DNA of 64,000 nt, from assembly GCF_030272615.1 (NCBI RefSeq), contig NC_081406.1:260323386-260387385 (forward strand). Direction: 5' to 3'. This DNA comes from Cryptomeria japonica. Taxonomy: Eukaryota > Streptophyta > Pinopsida > Cupressales > Cupressaceae. A program made the translations under genes and the position numbers. Under the pieces are notes generated by a model, which ran no database searches, was not told where the DNA came from, and was given only the letters and a program-made list of their open reading frames with translations. Of the stretch, positions 34,388 through 45,779 are shown in pieces. The first letter of the stretch is position 1; each line of letters opens with the position of its first letter.

Positions 34388-35454
34388 CCTATACCTCAAT
34401 GACTTGGCGTTCCATCGCGTAGCATGGAAAATACAATTGTCAATTTTAATGCATAGGTTGAATAAGTCGCATGCTAAGAGATATGACCATTAGATTATCT
34501 AAATAGACATGTTCATTGGTTTTTTTTCTTTCAATTTTCTATTGTATAATAAAGAGGACTTTAACATCGTTGTTGTGAACTACACAAAGTACTATATTGA
34601 CATACCTCTTGCAGATTTGGGTGCAATAATAAACCATTAATTCTCATGAAACTTTTGTATATAACACATAGGTTAGAGGCCACTCATCTCAAAATAGAGC
34701 AATTCCAATGGTGTTAAGAGAACAAGCCTAAGTCAAAAGATCATTGAGTAGTTGAACAATATCTAGAGAGAAAATGTTTAAGGGTTGTAATTTTCTCATA
34801 AGTCTCTTAATTTTTATATATGATGTTGAATATTCAAAAATTATTTATTTTGAGTGTCAAGTTTAACAAGTTTATGTTTTGTATATTGTGAATTATAGAT
34901 ATTCATTTTTAGATAAATAGAGAGTAATGTAGTATGAAATACAATATTATTATATTTTCTTATGTCATTCAATAAATGTGAGCGGTAATATTAATAAGAA
35001 TATTTTGAAGGTCAATTTAACTTGATAAAAAATGTAAGGTTATGTGGAGATAATTGCCTTATTTTAAGTAAGTCTTGTTAACTCTAGGTAGGAAATATAC
35101 TACTCATATCAATTTGATGACTATTGGTAGTTTTTTTAAAAACACATAAAATATTAATACAACCTAAATAAGCTAAAAAATGTAGTCAAGCATATGATTT
35201 TACCTAAGAGAAATCGGGTTATGTAGCATGATTATAAACCAATGTTTATCAATAAACTAAAGGAAAAAATGAAATTTTAAATTTTAAATAATGAAAAAAA
35301 TACACCAAAAATATTGCAGAGTGGTCTTACATGTGTTGATTGAGCACAAAGAGGTTTCTTATCAAGTTTGTCAAATCTTTTAGTATAGCCTATAAAAATG
35401 ATTAGTATAGCCTAACCTACTCTGATTCATGTTAGAATTTAGGATCTTGGGATA
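34388..35454. other. AT-rich spacer, nothing recognised
   Basis: No domain, repeat boundary or RNA gene visible. Confidence 0.55.
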
Positions 35455-35700
35455 CTAGTCATTATAAACAACATATAAAATAAATTCATGAAGAATCATA
35501 CAACCATTAATTAACACATCACACATAGTGATAAGCACTTTGTTCCATGGTAACCCAATAATAACCCATTTCAAGGAGCTTCTTAGCCAACGTGAGACCA
35601 CTTGAGTGTACTCCATAGATACATTTGTGTGCCTCTCATTATGCGCGTTCAACTTCTTCTTTATCTAAACAGTGTAAGATGGTTCCACTAAAGTGCCTTT
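35455..35700 (-). pseudogene. Gypsy integrase zinc-binding region, truncated
   Basis: In one minus frame the segment reads LHCLDKEEVE and then, after two stops, EAHKCIYGVHSSGLTLAKKLLEMGYYW. This matches the H-H part of the integrase H2C2 finger. Similarity ends near 35455, before the C-C pair and the catalytic core. Confidence 0.65.
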
Positions 35701-35959
35701 GAAATAGAGTGTCTCCAAGGATGGTGTAGAAGGTAGATTGGTAATTTGTTGTTGGGTTTTGGTGAGATGGGGTGGGAAGGTTTTGTTGTTAAGGTAAGCA
35801 TAGGTGTCTTAATACAAAGGAAAACAAGTGCATAGACCATTTCAGACTCAACTACATCATATGTTGGAATAAGGAGATGCTCAACCAAGAATTCACACTT
35901 ATGACTATTATCAGGCATCTGTAGGAGAGAGCCAATGGTGGCTATAGCATCAACATCTT

Positions 35960-36356
35960 TATTGTTTTCTTAGGGGATCTGCTCAAACTAAATAGAAGAG
36001 AAATATTTTTTAAAGTCTTCCACCATTCAATAATAAGGGATCAACTTATCATCTTTAGTTTGGTATTCATCATTGACCTGTTTAATGACAAGTTGTGAAT
36101 CACCATACACATGAAGATAAGTGATTTTCCATTGGATAGCAAGGCGGAGACCTATCATGAGAGCTTCATACTCAACAATGTTGTTTTTACATGAGAAGGA
36201 TATCTTATATGACATAGGAATGTGGTTTCTTTGAGGAGTTACTGAAATAATTCCTACCCTTGATCCATGTTGTGTGCAAGAACCATCAAAATATAAATAC
36301 CACTTAGTAGATTGTGTGATGGTAATGATAGTGTCATTTGGGAACTTTGCAATCAA
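35960..36356 (-). pseudogene. Second (archaeal-type) RNase H of Tat-like gypsy
   Basis: The frame 36356-36027 contains WYLYFDGSC (catalytic D), NNIVEYEALMIGLRLA (E), YLHVYGDSQLVIKQV (D) and ends near DDKLIPYY. This is the additional RNase H domain characteristic of Tat-lineage elements. The catalytic acidic residues appear conserved. The connecting sequence upstream (36357-36600) still reads RNase H1-like words (NHKTKLIVKIDPLKYLL, ILSVFDIEY) through scattered stops. After the ORF, about 35840-35960 continues with DVDAIATIGSLLQ. Confidence 0.85.
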
Positions 36357-36613
36357 GGGGTATTCTCCTTGTAGAGGGGTATCAAATAATTGATCTGCAC
36401 TAACCTATCCTTTAATATCTTTGTGATCCATATACTCAATATCAAACACACTTAGGATCCTGGCCCATTTAGTAGTTCATGTTGTAAGAGCAACATTAGA
36501 AAGAAGGTACTTGAGGGGATCAATTTTCACAATGAGCTTGGTCTTATGATTAAGCATGTAATGGTGGATTTTTTTTAGTAATGCCCCAAAAGCCACTAGT
36601 AATGCTAGTAAGG

Positions 36614-37060
36614 CTACTCTTTAGCTTTCTCATCAACTTGTGCTAGTAATGCACCAAAGGCCACTAGTGTAGCAAAGATATACAAGAGAAGGGGTTCTCC
36701 AAAGATAGGAGGCATAAAGACAAGTGGAGATGTTAAATAGTCCTTGATTTTATCAAATTGCTTTTGACACAAACAGTGCCATTGAAATTTGGTATCTTTT
36801 TGAAGTAGATGAGCAAAGGAGTGACACTTATTTACAAAATGGGAACTATATTTGTGAATAGATTGGAGCTTTCCTTGAAGGTTGTGAAGTTGCTTGAGAT
36901 TCTTTAGTGGTAGCATGTCCATGATAGCCTTCACCTTGGTTGGATGAATTTCAATTCCTCTATGTGATATAATAAAACCAAAGAGTTTTCCAAAAGTAAC
37001 CCCAAAGACACATTTCTTAGGATTTAGCCTCAATTTATACTTCTCTAGTTTTTCAAATAT
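36614..37060 (-). pseudogene. Gypsy RT thumb/connection and RNase H1 start
   Basis: The 139-codon frame reads RLNPKKCVFGVTFGKLFGFIISHRGIEI (end of RT), then KAIMDMLPLKNLKQLHNLQGKL and FDKIKDYLTSPLVFMPP, going into RNase H1 (PLLLYIFATLVAFGALLAQ). A 68-bp tandem duplication at about 36576-36712 (tagtaatgcmccaaargccactagt) disrupts the RNase H1 sequence. Confidence 0.85.
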
Positions 37061-37586
37061 CTTAGCTAGTATGGTGTTGTGTCCCTCTCAGGTCTTTGAT
37101 TTAGGTAAAAGATTATCCACATATTCTTCCCTAATGTCATGAACCAAATCATGAAATATGGTGGTCAGAGCTCATTGATAAGTTACTCCTACATTCTTCA
37201 ACCCAAAGGGCATAACTTGGTAGAAAAAAGTTCCCCATGGAGTAGTAAAAGTTGCTTGTGTTGATCTTCACCAATAATTTTGATTTGATTATATCCAAAG
37301 AAACCGTCAATTAAGGAAAGGTGCCTCATTTCCATCTGTTAGCTCCAATATGATGTCAATGTTAGGAAAAGGCAAGTCATACTTAGGGCATGCCTTATTG
37401 AGATCTCTGAAGTTGGTACAAATATGTATGCCCCCAGTAGGTTTGCCAATAGGTATTGTTTGAAACCCATTCTGGATAGTTAATAGGTCGAATGAATCCC
37501 ACATCTAACATCTTTTGTAGCTCTATCTTGACTAAAAGAGAAACTTGAGGCTGGATCTTTCTCAAAATTTTCTTAAGAAATTTCAC
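37061..37586 (-). pseudogene. Gypsy reverse transcriptase core, YVDN active site
   Basis: Starts with QKMLDVGFIRPINYPEWVSN. A frameshift follows, then KPTGGIHICTNFRDLNKACPKYDLPFPNID, DGFFGYNQIKI, TPWGTFFYQVMPFGLKN and finally EEYVDN at 37112-37123. The catalytic motif is normally Y-V-D-D; here the second Asp codon is AAT (Asn). At least one frameshift and several stops are present. In life this domain copies the element's RNA; this copy cannot. Confidence 0.88.
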
Positions 37587-37859
37587 ATTAGGGTGTACTG
37601 GAAGGTGATCACCACCAAATCAGGATCCAATCCTAGCATGTTAACATATGACCATGCGAAGTTGACTTGTGTATCTTTGAGAAAAAATACAATACCTATT
37701 TTTTTTAATCAATAAGAGATTTGGTTATGAATAAAATATTTGGATTTTCTTTTATTCCCATATTGATTGTATCATTTTCTTCAATCAACAATGAGGACCT
37801 TTCTTGTAATGGGGGAACCATGGTAGGCAAGTCGATTCCCTCATCCTCTAGTGCTTAAG

Positions 37860-38525
37860 CTAGGGTTTCACTAGTGGACACGCACTTTCTTTTTTACTTT
37901 TTTTAATGTCCGATGGCACTTTATTGAGGTTTTCATTAGGGGGTTGTTGATTTTTATTATCATCTTTGTGATTAAGGGAGCTGACTTGGCTACCAAAGTA
38001 TGCCTCCCTATTAAGTTGAATGTCATGTACTTTCGTGTGATCTTCAACGTTATAAATATTTAAAAGTTCCAAGAGGGTATTATCATCAACACAAATGTCA
38101 AGAGTTGGTGGTCCTTGTTGGTCCCAATAAAAAATCTTGGGGTACACAAGTGGAAGATCAAGTGAAGTTGAGGGAGTGATAGTGTATGCATAGAATTCAT
38201 TAAAGAGGTCATGAGGTTATTGAAAGGCACTTCATAGAATTCCTCTTTGTTAGAGTCATCAACATCAAAAGAAGGGTCTATTTGAACACGAAAAATGGTA
38301 ACCTTAGGTACAAGAGACTAACCCAGGCCTCTATCATGCTTGTATGAAATGGGTGCAATGGGTGCTTTCCTTCCTTTCTCTTTAGGTCTTAGACCATGTC
38401 CTTGATAAATTATTTTTTCCACAATAGCAAATTCTTTTAGAAACATATATTTTGGGATGTTTGCAAGTTCTTCATTTTCTTCTCAATAGAGACATGAAGT
38501 GACATCAGTCTCAAGATTTTCCTCA
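37860..38525 (-). pseudogene. Gypsy protease-RT linker region
   Basis: Minus frames contain LKEFAIVEKIIYQGHGLRP, KGRKAPIAPI, VTIFRVQIDPSFD and then IFYWDQQGPPTLDICVDDN. These are the poorly conserved but recognisable words that precede RT in Tat-like polyproteins. The region is broken by stops, and a frame of 95 codons (38147-37860) remains open. Confidence 0.6.
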
Positions 38526-38529
38526 TCAA

Positions 38530-39655
38530 GTGGGCCCAATTGCTATCATGGTGGATTCATTGGCTGGAATATATTATATCATGTACATTCATATTGGGGG
38601 GTTTAATATCTTAGAAAATAAGTGCAATATATTGCCTATTTGGTGAAAATAGGGGGTTTTATAATTCAGGCTATGAAAAATAAAATGTGGTCAAAATAGG
38701 GGGTTTTTTATTTGGGTTGTGTATTGGGAGGGGGTGACAAAAAAGGATTTTAGGGTAATATTTTTTAAAATAGGGGGATTATTTAGTATGCCATGGATGC
38801 ACATGCTATAACCCAGGTTCACTAAGTGAAGCCCCCATGATTGCTAGAATGTTATCTTCTTGCATTGTATGTGGTGCAGACATGGTTAAGAGGGACTTCA
38901 ATGAGATCTATCTGGACTATGCAACAAGAGTAATACACAATGAATGCAAGACAATATGATCGAGGAAATGTAAAACTGATTGATTATATCATGAAAACTA
39001 TTTACAATCTGTCAACAACATGCAGGTTGCAAGATTTAGCTCACTGGCCTAATACAAACATGCTTAATTATAGTCTCGGTCAATACCAGACCACTTAATT
39101 TCAATTTATATCTTCCCAATTCCAAAAATTGGTTACTACAAGCTAAATTACATTGATTTATATAGTCTAGAGGGATCTGTGTCATCCCATGAAGAATCAA
39201 ATATCAATGAACGAGATGAAACGTGTAAAACCACTAGTTGGTCTCCGCTAAGAGAATCCTTTGAAAAATCCAAAGGATGAAGTGCGGACCAAAGGAAAGG
39301 TCAGCCACATGCCAAGGAACATTGGAAACAACAAATTGAAGTTTCTCAAGCTATGAAAAGGATCCGCAAGGTTCACCAATAGCAGGATAGGTCCAGGTAG
39401 TTTCAAAGTTCTAAGCTAGAAAACTGTCTCGGAATCCAGAATCGATAACTTGCTGGAAAAAGATCTAAACATTTCATGGTTCAGGAATAAGGAAGATAAT
39501 CATGTTCACAAACAAAATCCAGCTTTGTAAGATCCGGTGAGAAAATGCACGAATATGCAAAAATAAATGCTAGGGCTGGAAAACAGGAAATATACTGAAA
39601 AGAAATGTTTTTAGTTGATGCAAGATTGTCAAGAACCAAGATGCTCCTACATTGG
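38530..39655 (-). mobile_element. LTR-like insertion inside the gypsy remnant (unclassified)
   Basis: Interrupts the protease-RT reading. On the minus strand its right end begins TGTAGGAGCATC, and a TATA-like CTATATAAATC lies at 39155-39165. The left part repeats aaaatagggggtttt three times (about 38645-38775). This looks like a solo LTR, but I could not confirm the left end and found no clean TSD. Confidence 0.45.
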
Positions 39656-40335
39656 TATGGTAGGATTTTTCTTAATTTCAATTTTCTTGGGCTTGCCATA
39701 GGACTTAAGAGAGAGAGGAAGATGTCCCACATAGAATGCCTTCTAAAGGCTACATTCTCCACAACCATTGTCAATCATTTTGGCCTTGATCTTGGGTTGG
39801 GTAGAAGTGTCAATTTTTGGGGGTGAAGTGGGTGTATTTAGAGGAAAATAGTAGGGGTGCTTGTCTTCAAGAAGTTTTAAATATCGGAACGGTTGCGGAT
39901 CAACAGGGATGGTGATTTATCTACCATCATATGAAAATTTTAAATATTGATAGGTGGAGGGGACAGATTGAATGGAATGGATCTATGGATATCCAAGGAG
40001 GATGTTATATGGGAGATCAAGGTCCAAAACATGAGATGGAGTTTCAACTATTGTTGGCTCGACTTGAAGTAAAAGTGTGATTGTGCATTTGGAGACTCTC
40101 TTAGCATCGTCATATGCCTTGATTGAAATTTTGTTGGAAGGATCAATTAGATCTTCACAGAATCCTAACTATTTAATCAACTTGTATGTAAATAGATTTA
40201 ACCTAGATCCACCATCTATAAGGAGTCACTTGATTTTGTTCTTATGTACAATATCTTCAACGTGGCGGGGTTTGTTATATATGAGGGGTATGTTAGAGTT
40301 GTATTCTCCAAGTGTCGCAGGGTTATATTTTATGT
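39656..40335 (-). pseudogene. Gypsy protease region, Tat-like
   Basis: The minus frame reads YNKPRHVEDIVHKNKIK, then the active site LLIDGGSRLNLFTYK, KISIKAYDDAKR, LDLPYNILLGYP and SVPSTYHQYLKF, with stops between. D-G-G and the ILLG motif are the retropepsin hallmarks of this lineage. The plus-strand ORFs here are shadows. Confidence 0.75.
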
Positions 40336-40439
40336 TTTGCCTTGGTTATAAAGTATGTTTTAAATTGCCTTTGGCGGGTCTTATTTTTGGTTAGTGACCT
40401 ACTTTTCTAGTTGAATGTGACTTAAGTTCTTTTTTCATG

Positions 40440-41335
40440 GATATTTTCATCATTTGCAACTAGCCTCGGGTTCCAGCGCTCTTATTTTAGCTGATTGCTA
40501 TGACCCATTTTAATCCTAAGTTTTTTGCACCCTTTTTATTGTTTTAAAATATTGTGCCTAGTGTCCAACCCCTTCCCCATTATGTCCTAAGGGAATAACT
40601 TATGTGCACATGCTCCAAGTTTTTCTTAAGTGGGCCTTAGTTTAAATGACCCTTGGAAATTATTGAATTCTCTTGCATGCCTTGACAAGCTTCTAAGTAC
40701 CATTTGAGGTCGAAATTAAATGATATTTCAAAGGGGTGACTTTGGAATCAATGAAACCTTTTAAAATATTTCATTGAGCTTCAAGTAATGTGTTCCTTCG
40801 TGAAGTACCAACAATTGTTACTCAGGTACTCATTGAGCTATTTCCTAGCTCGTGTTGAGTCCTAAGTTCTATTGGAAAGAATGGGGGATAATGTACTCAG
40901 ATCTGGCTCAAGTCTTTCCTTGGCCTTTGTGAACATCAGGGGAAGGCCAGAACAAGGTGGTGTGTGGGGTAAGCCAAGACTAATTAAGATGTTTTTCCTC
41001 TCCTCAACAAGTTACCGATGAGTGATTGGAAAGCGTTCTATCTGCAGATAAAAGGGCCCACCGTGTCAAATTAGGACGCATTGAGATCTCATGTCTCCTT
41101 CAACAAGTTTCTGGGAAGGGAAAGAGAAGATAGCTAGAGAATACTCGGGACTCATTGAGACTCCCCAAAGTCTTTCAACAAGTTTTTGAGGAGGGAAATA
41201 AGGGAACAATGAATTTGAAACCAAGGGATATTGTGTGTACTCGGTGAAGATTCAATTGAATCTTAGAGAGCTTAAGTGTTAAAGATTCTCCGAGTTAAAG
41301 AAAATTTGAATCCCATTGGTAGCCATTCTAGTACA
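40440..41335 (+). mobile_element. Possible 3' end of a plus-strand gypsy element with PPT and LTR start
   Basis: A purine-rich aaagaatgggggataa at 40875-40890 precedes TGTACTCAGATCTGG at 40891, which has the form of a PPT-LTR junction. The words just upstream (LLERMGDNV in one frame) resemble gypsy polyprotein C-termini. Within the presumed LTR, two related 95-bp-scale modules (attgagatctcatgtctccttcaacaag and attgagactccccaaagtctttcaacaag) repeat. The far LTR end was not found. Confidence 0.4.
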
Positions 41336-41464
41336 AAAACAACAATATATGACTAAATAAACTACCAAAAAATGTAGATAAATGACTAAATTTGATCACA
41401 TGACCACTAGTAGTTTATTGCCAGTCATAAATCCATTTGATCACATGACCACTAGTTGTTTTGA

Positions 41465-41822
41465 TTGATCAATTTGGTCATCGATGTGGTCATCAATTTA
41501 GTCATTGATTTAGTCTATATTTAATCACTAATTTAGTCATATATTTAGTCACTAATTTAGTCATTAATTTTTGTTATCTAGTCATTTATTTAGTCATGAT
41601 AGTCACTAATTTAGTCACATATTTAGTCATTGATTGTTGTTGACAAGTCATTTATTTAGTCATTAATTTAGTCATTGATTTGGTCATTGATTTAGTCATT
41701 AATTTAGTCATTGATTGTTGTTAATTGGTCATTTATTGAGTCATTAATTGTTGTCAATTGGTAGTATATTTAGTCATTTTAATCATTATTTTGCCATCAA
41801 CTGGTCATATATTTAGTCATAT
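41465..41822. repeat. Minisatellite of TTTAGTCATTGA-type units
   Basis: More than twenty copies of the core tagtcat/ggtcat at 12-20 bp spacing (atttagtcattgatttagtcactaa...). It abuts a tRNA-like sequence. Confidence 0.85.
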
Positions 41823-41824
41823 TA

Positions 41825-41894
41825 GGGCATGCTCGAATCGAACCACCATCTTCCTACTTGTAAAGCAAGTGCTCTTCCATTTGAGCTAGCAGCC
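41825..41894 (-). tRNA. tRNA-Val(UAC)-like sequence, probably a pseudogene
   Basis: The minus strand has an A-box (TAGCTCAAATGGAAGAGC, a closed D-arm), an anticodon arm with loop TTTACAA (anticodon TAC), and a B-box GGTTCGATTCG. Several pairs fail in the T-stem, and the acceptor stem (GGCTGCT against GCATGCC) pairs poorly. It is more likely a decayed tRNA or the tRNA-related head of a SINE than a working gene. Confidence 0.5.
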
Positions 41895-44031
41895 TTTAAA
41901 GAATAATTATACCATGTATCTTATGTTAGCCTATAAACATACATTTCTAAAAAATACAAAATCAAGTATTTGATTTTTATGCAACTATCTTTCAAAGGTA
42001 AAACCGTAACTTGCATGATACTTGCATGATAATCTCATGTTAAGCCTCCAAAGCCTAATATCTTTCATGAAAAAGTAATGTCAACACATTTATTCAAGAA
42101 AACCCTAGTGAGGCAAATTTCTTTATTTTCAAACTACATGCCATCTTACTCAGCTCAAGCTTGAAATTTCCATCTTATCATTAAGACAAGATTTCCTTAT
42201 TTCCTTGATACATGGACAATTCTTTTATTGGAATTCTACTCTCATGTAATATGAAATTAATTCCTTTAATCTTGGAATTCCAACTTAGAGATACCACTTT
42301 GAATGAAATAAGTGCATGACTCCTAGATTTTCTTTTAAAACAAAATGCCTTCTTTTTTACAATCACCTAGCTTTAAGAAATACAAGGCCATTTATACAGT
42401 ATCTTAAATGGCCTTACTCATTGTGGTATAGTAAAAAACCTTCAACAAGTTATCATCATTGATGTCTTCATAGGATAGTTAAAGGCATTCGAAGATACAT
42501 TCAAAGTACCATTCGCAATATATAGTAAAGAAGAGCCCATGTGTTATTGTATTTGACAGTAACAAATTACAAACATTTTTAAACTCAAAGACATATCAGT
42601 GCCCTCATGCATGAAACAAAGACAACATGCATAAATCTTTGTCAAGGTAGTGGTAGAGCTGTAATAATGAGGGATATATAGTCGTGAACAGGGATATGGA
42701 AACTCGGGTCTATTGAACACCATCAACTCTTGCAGAAGGTAGTAGATATAACTGTAGATGACATATGAATCAGTTAAAGGTTCAAGCCCTAGAATACTAT
42801 AGACAAACTCATGACCAGTAATGTCAAAAGGCAACTATGACAGTATTTGCAATTGAAAATCTTCTCCATAATGAAATAACCATTCATGACTGTTACCAAC
42901 ACAGTCATAGCCATAAAAGACTGTCAAAAGGTCCATAAAAAGTTGCATAAAAGACTGTTCTTTTTATTGAATTATCTTTGTCACTAAGCCATCACATAGA
43001 AATTGATTTAACTACCTTGCAATATAAGGCTTTCTCACTATTGTTCTTGTGCTGCACTATTTTGGTTGTATCAATCATTTTGTACAGGGATTGGTCACAA
43101 TGAGATACCAAAGCATTTGGTCTACATGAACAGTGATTTGCCATGATCAAAATATACAAGGAGCCACAAGAAATTGAAAATGCAAATGCCAAAATACAAT
43201 TTTTTTTGCTGATCTTGTAGAAACAAGCCTGGGAATCACAACTTTGAATTATTGAGAAAGCTTTTTCTCCTAGATGGTTCTATATTGCGAGTACTCTTGC
43301 CCAGTCGACCAACCCATGATTGTTTGTTTATTGACCCGCTTAGTGATAAAAAGAGGTAGGTGTCTCAAGGTTTGAAAACATAAATTTATTTTGGCAATAC
43401 CTACCTTCAAAGTATGGAATGAGAAGAGATGACACATATTACAATCTTAAATAATAAAATGAAAATATGATTCTAAAAATCTTTTGGTTGCAGTCTAGTA
43501 AAGATATGGAACATGATCAAATACACAGGAATTTTGGGTGTTTTCAATTGCTAAGGTGCTACTTGGAGCCAAGAAGAAAGGAAGAGTGTATATCATGAAA
43601 AAAATCCTGAAAGGATTTCATAAAGCATCCGTCCACATAGAAAACCTTAAAAAAGTAAATCTAAAGTAACAATGGAAGACTCAAAAACCAAAACAACGAA
43701 TCTATAAAGATTTCCTTTCCTTCATGCTGATTTCAATTTTAGCACTTGAGCAACACATTACAATCATATGTTGAGTTGATTTCAAGCATAGTTCTTGGCT
43801 TACCATGACTAGAGGTAAAAATGATACACTATTGAATTTGTGAAGAGGGAAGAATCACACATTGGTGGTGGCATATAAGGGTATGAATCTGATTTAAAGC
43901 AATGTAGGCATGTATTTGAGCTTGTATACATTTCAAGCAAGTGAGAAGGTCAAATTAAAATGACATACATAAAATAGGACGCAACAAACCATAATATCTA
44001 TTTATTTAAACTAAAATACCACTTGCATTAC
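41895..44031. other. Spacer, no gene recognised
   Basis: I searched by eye for the next exons of the kinase at 44032-44333 (catalytic loop HRDMKPQN, DFGFAR, MAPE motifs on the minus strand) and found none. The 96-codon minus ORF at 42544-42834 has no recognisable domain. Confidence 0.5.
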
Positions 44032-44333
44032 CTCAATTTCTTGCCTCAAATTATCAATGTCTTTTTCACTCTTACCATGTTTCAGAATAAACTTCATTGT
44101 AATAGTCTTAAAATAGGAAACCATTAGTTACTTCAGATACTAAATCCTTGTTTTCTTTGAATGTTAAAAATAGAATAATTTGGATAACATAAAATAAATT
44201 TGGAGTTGAAGAATATAATACATTGTATATACTAGTAACTAACTTGCCCCGTGTACTTTTGTCTTCCTTTATACACCTTTCCAAATGAACCTTCACCAAC
44301 TAACTCTACAATATGATAATTCTCCACACCCAT
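44032..44333 (-). CDS. TIO: FUSED/TIO-type serine/threonine kinase, first two coding exons (partial)
   Basis: Exon 1 (44333-44244, 30 codons) starts [20 protein letters not shown] and includes the glycine-rich ATP loop [11 protein letters not shown]. It ends at CAA|GTTAGT. A 137-bp intron (44243-44107) ends TTTTAAG. Exon 2 (44106-44032, 25 codons) continues [20 protein letters not shown] with the ATP-binding Lys, and ends GAG|GTAATG. Both splice sites are GT-AG and phase 0. The start and loop match plant TWO-IN-ONE (TIO), the FUSED kinase needed for phragmoplast expansion in cytokinesis. No further exons were found before 41.9 kb, so this is either the 5' end of a gene with a very long intron or a 5' gene fragment. 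A TTGTAG just before the ATG could be a 5' UTR intron acceptor. Confidence 0.8.
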
Positions 44334-44411
44334 CCTACAACTAATCAAAATGCAAATATTTAAGTTTCTTATATGATATATTATCAAAAGCATACAATAT
44401 CAAGAAGTAGT

Positions 44412-45242
44412 GAGTTGCTATCTGCAAAAAGGATCATTAATCAATAAATAATACAAAATCAAAATGCAATGAAGAACACACAAATACCCTGGGAAAACCT
44501 CCCTCTTGGAGGAAAAACCCAGCATCAAAAGGTCTCATATCTTATTGTATTAGGAAACAAATAAACAATTACAAATTCGCCCAGCTAGGGCTAGATAGGA
44601 GCAAACTTATTTGAATGTTAAACTCAGATTTGAACTTAGTTGAATTCTAATGTGATAGTGAGAAGAACCTAGGGCAGAGTAGAATCAGATTTCTTTAGCC
44701 TAAAGATGCATGCACAACATGAAGGGAAGCCACCACCTTTGAGATGATTCGCATGACAAGGAGACCTCCCAAACAATTTCGCTATGCAAGGAATTAGATT
44801 CACTATTCTCCAAAGTGAATTCGCTGGTCTTGAATGCTAGTAGATCAGAATTCATATGGCAGAAGATATTCGCTCAACAAAAGTAGATTTCACTGGATGA
44901 GTGAATGTATTCTAAGGCTTTATCTTGCCTTACATATATATGAGTTACAAATGATCTAGTAGTCTTGGTCGGCCACAAGGTGTTTGGCGCCAAGATGTAA
45001 TTTGAATTTACAATTACAAGTTACATCCACTTGAGTCCTTCCCTCTAACAAGTTACCCTTTACATTTTTGTTTATGCGCCCAAATAGGACCTGCCCTTTT
45101 AATATTACAAGTTACAATTTTGGGCCCAGCCCCAATTACATTAAGTGACCATATAAGTCATCACAATATACAAATAAATTTTAATGGCCAAGGGCCACAT
45201 TAAAATTTAATATGCTAGGAATCCGACCTAGCTATTTTCAAC
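44412..45242 (-). mobile_element. Diverged LTR-like segment A
   Basis: The right end (minus start) reads TGTTGAAAATAGCTAGGTCGG. The left part contains ctgggaaaacctccctcttggaggaaaaaccc, the gaaaaacc-type block seen in the copia-like LTRs here, and ggcgccaagatg...attacaagtta. No TSD confirmed, so ends are approximate. Confidence 0.45.
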
Positions 45243-45690
45243 AAATTTCAAATCCAATGAAAATACAAAAAAATGTTTTTGTGAAGATGAACATAACATT
45301 TGCAACTAAATGGCATGGACTTGTACATATTAGAATGTTACCACATTTTGATTGATATATTCGGTATGGCAAAACTTATTTAGTATAATATATGAATAAA
45401 ATACATACCATAATTAGGATAACATTAAAAAGGGATGCTAACAACTCTTACGGCTTGGTTGAATGGCAAATCTTCCTTAAAGCCCTATAAAGCCTTTAGT
45501 CCACCCTTTTTTCAGTTGTTCATAACAAATGTTTAAAGTCTTTTCAAGTACAAACATGCAGCATCTTTGCATCTAAGAATCCAAAGGATCCCTATGAGAA
45601 CCTCTGAGGCTGTCTCCCATCATTCTCTTGTTAAGACTAGCCCATTGCATCAATCGCACCAATGATTGCACAACTTCAGACATTGAAGGG

Positions 45691-45725
45691 TGGACCAGCT
45701 AGGACTCGAACCTAGGACCTTCCAT
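45691..45725 (-). other. tRNA T-arm/B-box-like sequence
   Basis: The minus strand has CTAGGTTCGAGTCCTAG, a perfect 5-bp T-stem with a TTCGAGT loop, followed by an acceptor-like CTGGTCC. The 5' half of a tRNA is not recognisable, so this may be a SINE or tRNA remnant. Confidence 0.35.
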
Positions 45726-45779
45726 CAAAGATCTAGATCAAAATCCTTATCATGAGAAAATTATAAGTACAATGAAGAT

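Larger units (their letters stand above)
35455..40335 (-). mobile_element. Ty3/gypsy (Tat-like) pol remnant, minus strand
   Basis: Reading on the minus strand from 40335 to 35455 gives protease, linker, RT, RNase H, a second (archaeal-type) RNase H and the start of integrase. The extra RNase H is a hallmark of the Tat/Ogre/Retand lineages. Numerous stops and shifts break all frames, and an unrelated segment (about 38530-39655) interrupts protease-RT. Gag, the rest of integrase and LTRs are not found next to it, so both ends are truncated. Confidence 0.85.

Noticed and set aside
41465-41822. Regular TAGTCAT repeats as a CRISPR-like array
   Set aside because: Units are short and variable with no unique equal-length spacers; the context is a plant nuclear genome.
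42544-42834. 96-codon minus ORF as a possible further kinase exon
   Set aside because: No kinase motif, no splice-site logic, and an unrelated residue pattern.
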